Source of the DNA: Chloroflexota bacterium
GTDB lineage: Bacteria; Chloroflexota; FW602-bin22; JACPRP01
Assembly (NCBI GenBank): GCA_016210495.1
Contig: JACQUC010000251.1
Coordinates: 1-13,224 of the forward strand
Reading direction: 5' to 3'
Length of the DNA: 13,224 bases
Positions 1 to 5,889 of this stretch are shown piece by piece. The notes under the pieces are model-generated. The model made no database searches, had not been told where the DNA came from, and saw nothing but the letters and a program-made list of their open reading frames with translations. Every line of letters starts with the position of its first letter. Positions within the stretch are counted from its first letter, which is position 1. A program made the position numbers and the translations under genes.

Positions 1-1176
1 GAGTTCGTATGGATGGATGACTGTCCACCGTTCGATGGACGTTGCACGCCTCCGCCGCTTCCAGTTCACGCGGATCCCGCCGCTCTCGAGGATGTCGCAC
101 GGCAACTGGTAAGCGCCAAGCGTCCTGTCCTGGTTACGGGGTCCGCAGGTCGCGACACCCGCAACGTGGCGATCCTGGTGGAGCTTGCCGAAAGGCTGGC
201 GATGCCCGTAGTGGAGGCTGGTCCCGACTTCCTCAACTTCCCCAGGGGCCACCAGCTTCATCAGGGCTTCAACGCGGACCAGCTAATGAACGAGGCCGAC
301 GTGGTAGTGCTCGTCGCGACCCAACTGCCCTGGTACCCGGCATCCAGGCGGCCGGGGAACGCAAAGATCATCCAGATCGATGACGATCCCTCCAACGAAC
401 GATTGCCGTACTGGGGTTTCCAGGTCGACGTGGTCATCCCCGGCGAGCTGAACAGCACGCTCCAGCAACTCAACGCGCTGGTGGCCAAGCTGGACACGGC
501 CAGCGTCTCCGTGGCAGACGCGCGCAAAGAGCGCCTGGCGGAGCTGGCGGGAAGGCAGGAAAAGAGCCGGGAAGACGCTCGAAGCAAGGCGCTGGCGCTG
601 AGCAACAACCACCCGATGTCGTCGCTGTTCGCCGCCCAGGTGATCGGGGAGGAACTGCCTCAGAATGTAGCGCTCGTCGAGGAGACGATCACTCAAAAAG
701 GGATGGTCTTGCGGCACGTCGTCCGGAACCTGCCTGGCACAGCGTGTCGGGCGCCCGGTGGCGGGCTCGGGAAAGGGATGGGATTAGCTTTGGGTCTCAA
801 AGTCGCCGACCCCGATCGTCCCGTAGCGCTTATTGTGGGGGATGGCTCGTTCTACTACAATCCAGTCCCGGCCGCCTTTGGCTTCGCCCAGCAGTACAAC
901 GCCCCGATCTTGGTGATCATAATGGACAATCGGGGTTACGGCTCCGAAAAAGATGACATCGTTCGTTTGTACCCCGACGGGTACTCGGTCCGCACGGGGA
1001 CGTTCCTTGGATCGTTGATCGAGCCGACTCCGGATTACGCGGGTTTCGCGCAGGCCTTCGGCGGTTATGGTGAGCGGGTGGAAGACCCCCAGGAGCTGCG
1101 CGGGGCGATCAGGAGGGCGCTCGAACAGGTTAATGCTGGCCGCCTCGCATTGCTCGATCTGTTTGTCCAGCCATAG
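1..1176 (+). CDS. ThDP-dependent enzyme, acetolactate synthase/benzoylformate decarboxylase-like (3' part; 5' end outside window)
   Basis: This is the central and C-terminal part of a ThDP- and Mg-dependent enzyme acting on 2-oxo acids or similar substrates. The frame is open to base 1. The ATG at 13 is probably internal, because the N-terminal pyrimidine-binding domain (about 170 residues in the family) is missing. What remains starts in the linker (PPPLPVHADP), followed by the Rossmann-like central domain (SAKRPVLVTG through about residue 150). The pyrophosphate domain then carries the ThDP/Mg motif, with GDGS at codon 838 and the Asn of DNRGYG at codon 928. This gives GDG-x27-N, at the upper end of the family's usual spacing. 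The catalytic Glu that activates ThDP lies in the missing domain, so the reaction cannot be assigned. No close downstream gene shares an operon with it: about 960 bp of degraded DNA follows. Family assignment is firm; the specific substrate is unknown. Confidence 0.88.
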   Translation, partial: EFVWMDDCPPFDGRCTPPPLPVHADPAALEDVARQLVSAKRPVLVTGSAGRDTRNVAILVELAERLAMPVVEAGPDFLNFPRGHQLHQGFNADQLMNEADVVVLVATQLPWYPASRRPGNAKIIQIDDDPSNERLPYWGFQVDVVIPGELNSTLQQLNALVAKLDTASVSVADARKERLAELAGRQEKSREDARSKALALSNNHPMSSLFAAQVIGEELPQNVALVEETITQKGMVLRHVVRNLPGTACRAPGGGLGKGMGLALGLKVADPDRPVALIVGDGSFYYNPVPAAFGFAQQYNAPILVIIMDNRGYGSEKDDIVRLYPDGYSVRTGTFLGSLIEPTPDYAGFAQAFGGYGERVEDPQELRGAIRRALEQVNAGRLALLDLFVQP

Positions 1177-1241
1177 CAGCTAACCCTGCAAGGCCCTCAT
1201 GGGGTTTTGGCGGGCGAGGTGGAGGCATGCACCTTTTTTAA

Positions 1242-1421
1242 GACGGACAGAACGCCTACGTCAAGGAAGCTGTTTCGAACAGCCGTCGCCTCGACCTGGA
1301 CGTGAAGGGACCCGCCCTCACGGTGCCGAAGGCGAACACCGAGTATGTTTTGATCGGGAAGGAGGAGAACCTGAGTTACATCGTTCAGGCCCAAGACATC
1401 GCCAAACAAATCATCAAGTAG
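1242..1421 (+). pseudogene. Remnant of an unidentified gene (C-terminal about 59 codons)
   Basis: An open stretch in one frame reads like real protein: DGQNAYVKEAVSNSRR at the start, VPKANTEYVLIGKEEN in the middle and AQDIAKQIIK before a TAG stop at 1419-1421. It has no start codon or ribosome binding site. The same frame has a TAA stop at 1239-1241, just after a short open run containing MHLF. I read it as the 3' end of a gene that lost its 5' part or suffered a nonsense mutation. The family is not recognised. Its ending resembles that of the second remnant at 1885-1944, so the two may descend from related genes. It could also be chance, but the amphipathic, codon-like composition argues against that. 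Confidence 0.45.
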
Positions 1422-1423
1422 GA

Positions 1424-1462
1424 CCGGACCATCTGGCCGAGGTCCGGCCCCGCCTCGCGGGG
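1424..1462 (+). terminator. Two tandem GC-rich hairpins after remnant stop (possible terminator)
   Basis: CCGGACC at 1424-1430 pairs perfectly with GGTCCGG at 1441-1447 (7 bp stem, 10-base loop). It is followed directly by CCCCGC (1448-1453), loop CTC, and GCGGGG (1457-1462). Both start just after the TAG at 1419-1421, where a transcription terminator is expected. No T-run follows, so a classical intrinsic terminator is not established. Confidence 0.35.
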
Positions 1463-1711
1463 ATCGAGGCGCGTGTATGTCCCGCCAATAGGCCGTTCTA
1501 GGGAGGATTGTCCCCTGCTCGGGCGGTGGGGAGCGTGGTGCGCATTTACATCACAATAGGGCGCTATCGCCAGTTGTTGCCCATAGAGGGAGGCATCGGC
1601 ATACAAGACAAGTCACCCGGCTTCCAATTCGGGTTGGCGCCCATCCCCCGCAACCCGAGCAGGGGCGAGCCCCTGCACTACGTCCACCTTAGAGCTAGCA
1701 TCATTCTCGCT
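1463..1711. other. Intergenic stretch without a recognisable gene
   Basis: A frame is open here and runs into the lipoprotein remnant, but its translation is low-complexity and unlike a protein, and no ribosome binding site precedes it. The only structure I see is the perfect palindrome at 1659-1676, listed separately. Confidence 0.5.
1659..1676. repeat. Perfect inverted repeat, 8-bp arms
   Basis: GCAGGGGC at 1659-1666 and GCCCCTGC at 1669-1676 are exact reverse complements separated by two bases. It sits in degraded non-coding DNA about 35 bp before the lipoprotein-like start. It may be part of a small intergenic repeat element or a hairpin in a former transcript. No second copy is visible in the window. 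Confidence 0.45.
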
Positions 1712-1944
1712 ATGGTGGGAACACTGGTATCAATCCTGGGCTTGCTCATCATCGCCGCTTGCGCGCCAGCAGCACAGCCGCCGGCCACGACAGCCTCTAC
1801 CAGGCCAGCCGCGGCTCCGACAGCCCCCAAACCGGCCGAGGCCACTGCCGCCCCGGCCAAGCAGACCACGGCCCCGATCGCCAGGAGGCCAACAACCACG
1901 TCGTCGAGGAGGCCACCCAGATAGCCAAAGAAATGCTCAAGTAG
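1712..1944 (+). pseudogene. Broken lipoprotein gene, probably an ABC or TRAP substrate-binding protein remnant
   Basis: From ATG 1712 the frame encodes a lipoprotein signal peptide: a hydrophobic core (LVSILGLLIIAAC) ending in a lipobox whose Cys would be lipidated. A roughly 45-residue Ala/Pro/Thr/Lys-rich linker follows. This arrangement is typical of extracytoplasmic substrate-binding lipoproteins, especially in Chloroflexota. The expected 300-500-residue binding domain is absent. Near 1880 the sense switches to another frame, which reads QEANNHVVEEATQIAKEMLK and stops at 1942-1944, while the signal-peptide frame stops at 1922-1924. The simplest reading is an internal deletion joining the 5' end to the 3' end of one gene with a frameshift. 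The substrate-binding role is inferred from the signal and linker only. Confidence 0.6.
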
Positions 1945-2135
1945 CGATGTGGTTGTCATCCGGACTTAGGGGTCTTCAGTTGACACGAGTTACGCGGTCG
2001 GGCACGCGTCAACCGCTTTTTGCGTTGAGATCAGCCTCCTCGTGAGCAACCGCGTAAGTCCCATCAATTGGACGCCCCGGCCAGGAGACCGATTGCCCAG
2101 ATACAAAAAAGACTGCCGCGTGTGGGAGGAAAGAG
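1945..2135 (+). promoter_or_regulatory. Leader region of the molybdenum hydroxylase cluster
   Basis: This 191-bp gap must carry the promoter of the downstream cluster if the cluster is transcribed from here. A TTGACA hexamer lies at 1980-1985, but no convincing -10 box follows at the usual spacing. A bulged hairpin, TCAACCGC (2009-2016), TTTTT, GCGTTGA (2022-2028), is also present. The ribosome binding site GGGAGGA at 2124-2130, five bases before ATG 2136, is clear. Confidence 0.35.
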
Positions 2136-4436
2136 ATGTCTGATTCGGTATGTGGTGGCACCAGAGTCATCGGCAAGGGGATCCCCAAACCTGACGCCTG
2201 GTTAAAGGCCACTGGCACGGCCTGGTATGCTGGGGACGTTCGCCCTCCCGGCCCTGGCTTGCTCTGCGGCAAGGTACTCCGCAGCCCGCACGCCCATGCC
2301 GACATAGTATCCATCGATACCGCCCAGGCGGCAGCTTTGGAAGGGGTGTACGCCGTGGTTACGGGTCAAGATGCCACCCTTGCCCGCATCGGCCGCTTCA
2401 TCCGCGACAGAAACGTGCTGGCCCGTGGCAGGGCACGCCACATCGGCGAGCCGGTCGCGGCGGTGGCGGCCATCGACGAGGCCACTGCCATTGAAGCCCT
2501 CTCTTTGATTCGAGTGGAGTATTCCCCATTGCCCGCCATCTTAACCCCGAAAGAGGCCCTGGCGCCGGATGCCCCGATAATACACGAGGACCTGGCTGCC
2601 TACGAAGACCCGACCCCGAGCCGGCGCGGCGGTAACCAGCGCAATCTTCTGACTGTCGAGCGGGGCGACGTCGACGGCGCCTTTGCCCGGGCGGACGTCG
2701 TCATCGAAGGGCGCTTCGAGACCCAGCCGGTCCACCAGGGTTTCCTGGAGCCAAGGGTCTGCGTCGCCGACGTGGACAAGCAGGGCCTGGTGACTCTGTG
2801 GTCCAGCAACACCGGGCCCTTTCTCCTGCGAGAGATGGTCAGCCGCGGCCTTGGCCTGCCCCTTTCCAAGGTCAGGGTCAGGCCGACGGCAATCGGCGGC
2901 GAGTTCGGCGGCAAAGGGGCGCCGACCATCGAGCCGATCTGCGCCCTGCTGGCCATCAAGGCCGGGCGCGCGGTCAAAATAGCCCTCAGCACCCAGGAGG
3001 AGCTGGCCACCAACTTCGTGCGCCACTACGGGGTCATCAACCTGCGGCTGGCCGCCGACCGAAACGGCAAGCTGCTCGGCGTCGAAGGCGAAGTCATCTA
3101 CAACTGCGGCGCCTACTGCGACGCCGTTTTCGGCTGCGCCCAGAGCGCCTCCTCACTGCAGGGGACCTACAACGTCCCCGCCGTGCGCACGCGGGGGCTG
3201 TCGATCTACACCAACAACATCCCCGCCGGGCACGTTCGAGCGCCCTCCGTGCCCCAGCCGCTCTTCGCCCTCGAATCGCTGATGGACGAGCTTGGCCGGC
3301 GGGTCGGACTCGACCCCTTCGAAATCCGGCGTCTGAACGCGCTGAGGGAAGGCGATCCGGCGCCGGGCGGCCGGGGAGTAATCGGCAGCGGCGGGCTGCT
3401 GCAAACCATCGAGAAAGCCGCCGACTATGTGAAGCGGAATGTGCCGGAGCGGAAGCCGAATCAGGGGCTGGGCGTGGCCTGCGGATTGTTCATGGCCCCC
3501 TCGAGCGACCAGCACCCGAGCAAGTGCATCGTGAAGCTGAACGAGGACGGCAGCGCCACCCTGCTGACCGGAATGCCCGACAACGGCGCCGGGCAGCACG
3601 TCACCCTTTCGCAGGTGGTGGCCGAGGAGCTCGGACTCGACCCGGCCGAGGTAGCCGTGGTTGGCGGCGACACCGAGCTCACACCCTTCGACAGCGGGCC
3701 CGGCGCCAGCCGTGGAACAGTGCGCGTCGGCCACTCGGCCCGGTTCGCCGCTATGGATGCCCGCCGCCAACTGTTCGCTCTGGCGGCGTCCGAGCTGGAG
3801 GCCAACTCCAAAGACCTGGAGTTGGGCAACCGGCGGGTCTTCGTCCGGGGCACGCCGGACCGCGCTGTGAGCCTCGCGGCGCTGGCCCGAGTCGCGCTCA
3901 GTTCCCCGCGCGGGGCCATCGTCGGCACCGGCGAATCCGAGCGCGAGCGCTGGCTGGCCGAGCAGTCCCAACGTCCGCCGATGGTCGTCGACGAAGCCTG
4001 CTTCTGCACCCACGTGGCTCAGGTCGAGGTAGACCCCGAGACCGGTCGGATCACCGTCCTCAAGTACGCGGCCGCCCAGGACGTGGGTCGCGCCCTCAAC
4101 CCCATCAACACCTTCGGCCAGATCCAGGGAGCGGTCGTCGCCGGCCTGGGCCACTCCCTTTCCGAAGAGATCGTCGTCCAGGAGGGCCGCGTGGCCAACC
4201 CGACCCTGGTCGACTACCACATCCCGAACTCCGACACCACCCCCGCCGTCGAGCCCATCCTGGTCGAGCAGCCCACGGAAAAAGGCCCCTACGGGGCCCG
4301 TGGCATCGGCGAGCCCTCCATAACCCCGGTGGCCGCCGCCGTTGCCAACGCCGTCTACGATGCGGTAGGGGTGAGGATACGGGACTTGCCGATTACGCCG
4401 GAGAAGGTGCTGAGGGCGCTGAAGGGGACGGTCTGA
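2136..4436 (+). CDS. Molybdenum hydroxylase large (molybdopterin-binding) subunit, copy 1
   Basis: This 766-residue protein belongs to the xanthine dehydrogenase/CO dehydrogenase large-subunit family, which binds molybdopterin cytosine dinucleotide and catalyses hydroxylation with water. The start is set by GGGAGGA five bases before the ATG. It opens with the family's N-terminal hammerhead domain (for example KVLRSPHAHADI near residue 46, and HIGEPVAAVAAIDEATA). The first cofactor domain carries GGEFGGK at 254-260, where relatives usually have GGGFG(G/N)K. The region equivalent to the AYRxxxR active-site loop reads GHVRAPSVPQ (R368), so it is not a CoxL-type CO dehydrogenase. The C-terminal GIGEPS supplies the expected catalytic Glu at about residue 726. 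The gene is clearly richer in G/C-ending codons than the three genes downstream, and 75 bp separate it from them. It is either a second catalytic subunit for the same complex or a diverged enzyme borrowing its electron-transfer subunits. Confidence 0.9.
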   Translation: MSDSVCGGTRVIGKGIPKPDAWLKATGTAWYAGDVRPPGPGLLCGKVLRSPHAHADIVSIDTAQAAALEGVYAVVTGQDATLARIGRFIRDRNVLARGRARHIGEPVAAVAAIDEATAIEALSLIRVEYSPLPAILTPKEALAPDAPIIHEDLAAYEDPTPSRRGGNQRNLLTVERGDVDGAFARADVVIEGRFETQPVHQGFLEPRVCVADVDKQGLVTLWSSNTGPFLLREMVSRGLGLPLSKVRVRPTAIGGEFGGKGAPTIEPICALLAIKAGRAVKIALSTQEELATNFVRHYGVINLRLAADRNGKLLGVEGEVIYNCGAYCDAVFGCAQSASSLQGTYNVPAVRTRGLSIYTNNIPAGHVRAPSVPQPLFALESLMDELGRRVGLDPFEIRRLNALREGDPAPGGRGVIGSGGLLQTIEKAADYVKRNVPERKPNQGLGVACGLFMAPSSDQHPSKCIVKLNEDGSATLLTGMPDNGAGQHVTLSQVVAEELGLDPAEVAVVGGDTELTPFDSGPGASRGTVRVGHSARFAAMDARRQLFALAASELEANSKDLELGNRRVFVRGTPDRAVSLAALARVALSSPRGAIVGTGESERERWLAEQSQRPPMVVDEACFCTHVAQVEVDPETGRITVLKYAAAQDVGRALNPINTFGQIQGAVVAGLGHSLSEEIVVQEGRVANPTLVDYHIPNSDTTPAVEPILVEQPTEKGPYGARGIGEPSITPVAAAVANAVYDAVGVRIRDLPITPEKVLRALKGTV

Positions 4437-4438
4437 AC

Positions 4439-4466
4439 CGCATATGTACGCTGATTAGCATGTGCG
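4439..4466. promoter_or_regulatory. Imperfect dyad between large subunit 1 and the M-S-L cassette
   Basis: CGCATATG at 4439-4446 and CATGTGCG at 4459-4466 are reverse complements at seven of eight positions with a 12-base centre. It lies in the 75-bp gap before the FAD subunit gene and could be an operator or a weak hairpin. No promoter boxes are evident beside it. Confidence 0.25.
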
Positions 4467-4511
4467 TATTGGAAACAATTCTCTCAAATACCAGACAGGA
4501 GGGGAGAGGCA

Positions 4512-5369
4512 TTGAAGAGGTTTGAATACTATGAGCCACGTAGCGTCGGCGAAGCCACTACGTTGTTGTCGACACTGGTAGGGGACGTCGCAGTCTTGGC
4601 CGGGGGAACAGATCTGCTAAATCAAATGAAACGGGAAGAACTCTCCCCCAATAGCTTGATCAATCTCAAGTCCATCACAGGGCTGAGCTATATCCACCTC
4701 GACGGAAGTCGGTCAGTCCGAATCGGCGCGCTTACTCGCATAGCCGATTTGGCAACTAATGAGCCTCTCCGATGCGCCTTCCCAGCTATCGTCGACGCCG
4801 CTCGAAGTCTCGGGTTGCCTTCGGTAAGAAACCGAGCAACCATCGGGGGAAATCTTTGTCATGCATCCCCAGCCGCAGATATGGCTCCGGCTCTAATCGC
4901 ATACGGAGCTGAGGTCAAGGTAGTTGGCCCGCAAGGACACAGGCGGCTACCTGTCGAGAGTTTCTTCGTCGGTCCGGGGCGGAATGCCCTGGGAAAAGGC
5001 GAAATATTGACTGAGATAGCAGTGGACACGCCTGACTTGAGCGGCCGCTCCGTCTACTTCAAGCACAGCATTCGCAAGGCCAATGACACCGCCATCGTGG
5101 GCGTCGCGGCCTATGCGGCGATAGATCCTCGGAGTGGCTGTGTAGCGGCTATAGGGTTGGGCTTGGGGGCCGTCTCTCCGACGCCAGTAAGAGCTCGATT
5201 GGCAGAAGCCGCTATTCGAGGCAAGAAAGCGGACACTCCCCTGATCAATGAAGCTGCAAATATCGCCTCAGGCGAATGCCAGCCAATCGGCGACATTCGC
5301 GGCTCGGCCGCTTACCGCACTGAAATGGTCCGGGTGTTCGCACGTAGAGCTCTCGAGGCCGTGCTGTGA
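4512..5369 (+). CDS. Molybdenum hydroxylase FAD-binding (medium) subunit
   Basis: This 285-residue protein is the flavin subunit of a three-part molybdenum hydroxylase, passing electrons from [2Fe-2S] clusters to an acceptor. Both FAD signatures of the CoxM/XdhB family are present: AGGTD at 30-34 and TIGGNLCHASPAAD at 110-123. Length is normal for the family. The start is a TTG at 4512, supported by AGGAGGGGAG ending about six bases before it and by the family-typical opening KRFEYYEPRSVGEA. The four cysteines are scattered, and I see no inserted cysteine cluster of the kind found in the beta subunit of 4-hydroxybenzoyl-CoA reductase, which carries an extra [4Fe-4S]. That makes an ordinary oxidative hydroxylase more likely than a dehydroxylating reductase. 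It is followed after 31 bp by the iron-sulfur subunit. Confidence 0.93.
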   Translation: MKRFEYYEPRSVGEATTLLSTLVGDVAVLAGGTDLLNQMKREELSPNSLINLKSITGLSYIHLDGSRSVRIGALTRIADLATNEPLRCAFPAIVDAARSLGLPSVRNRATIGGNLCHASPAADMAPALIAYGAEVKVVGPQGHRRLPVESFFVGPGRNALGKGEILTEIAVDTPDLSGRSVYFKHSIRKANDTAIVGVAAYAAIDPRSGCVAAIGLGLGAVSPTPVRARLAEAAIRGKKADTPLINEAANIASGECQPIGDIRGSAAYRTEMVRVFARRALEAVL

Positions 5370-5400
5370 TACATTAATCAAGCGAGGGAAGGAGGAGCCA

Positions 5401-5889
5401 ATGGTGAAGAAAGAAGTGATCCTCAGCGTGAATGGCGAGGGCTACAGTCTGGCACTTGAGCCGAACGTAACCTTGCTGCAGGTAATCAGGGAGGAGATAG
5501 GTCTCACCGGCACCAAGATAGGGTGCGATAGAGGCGACTGCGGTGCCTGCATAGTACTCCTTGACGGCGATCCCGTGAACTCTTGCTTGGTTCTGGCTGT
5601 CGACGCCGCAGACAAAGAGATTACCACAATCGAGGGGCTTAAGAAGAATGGCACCTTGCACCCTATTCAAAAGGCTTTCGTCGAACACGGCGCGATCCAA
5701 TGCGGATACTGCACGCCTGGGATGGTGTTAGCTGCCAAAGCCTTATTGGACGCCAATGCCCAACCCACAGAATTGCAGGTGAGAGAGGCCCTCGCCGGCA
5801 ACCTTTGCCGCTGCACTGGTTACGTAAAAATAGTGGAGGCCGTCATAGCCGCCAGCAGGGCTTCCATACAGGGAGGAGGCACGCAATGA
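5401..5889 (+). CDS. Molybdenum hydroxylase [2Fe-2S] (small) subunit
   Basis: This 162-residue protein carries two [2Fe-2S] clusters that wire the molybdenum site to FAD. The plant-ferredoxin-like domain has C42, C47, C50 and C62 (CDRGDCGAC, then C). The helical second domain has C101 and C104 (CGYCTPG) and C136 and C138 (NLCRCTGY). All eight ligands are present and the length is normal for CoxS/XdhC-type subunits. I chose ATG 5401 over upstream in-frame starts because AAGGAGG lies about five bases before it and the family pattern begins right there; earlier starts would run inside the FAD gene. Its stop overlaps the start of large subunit 2 by four bases (ATGA), a sign of translational coupling. 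Confidence 0.96.
   Translation: MVKKEVILSVNGEGYSLALEPNVTLLQVIREEIGLTGTKIGCDRGDCGACIVLLDGDPVNSCLVLAVDAADKEITTIEGLKKNGTLHPIQKAFVEHGAIQCGYCTPGMVLAAKALLDANAQPTELQVREALAGNLCRCTGYVKIVEAVIAASRASIQGGGTQ

Noticed and set aside
1508..1711. Extension of the lipoprotein frame upstream of ATG 1712
   Set aside because: The translation is not protein-like and would put about 68 residues before the signal peptide.
1980..2008. Sigma-70 promoter starting at TTGACA 1980-1985
   Set aside because: No acceptable -10 hexamer at 16-18 bp spacing, so I do not call it as a promoter.
3153..4220. 355-codon minus-strand frame in large subunit 1
   Set aside because: Antisense shadow of the GC-rich coding frame; no recognisable domain, and it lies wholly within a confident gene.
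2798..4525. 575-codon + strand frame inside large subunit 1
   Set aside because: It is Arg/Gly/Pro/Ala-rich noise from a high-GC gene in the shifted frame, has no ribosome binding site, and overlaps a well-supported family protein.
5248..5400. Longer start for the [2Fe-2S] subunit
   Set aside because: It would overlap the FAD gene. ATG 5401 has AAGGAGG at the right distance and matches the normal family length.
5700..5885. N-terminal extension of large subunit 2 upstream of ATG 5886
   Set aside because: This part lies inside the [2Fe-2S] gene in another frame. The start at 5886 has a strong ribosome binding site and the usual N-terminus of the family.
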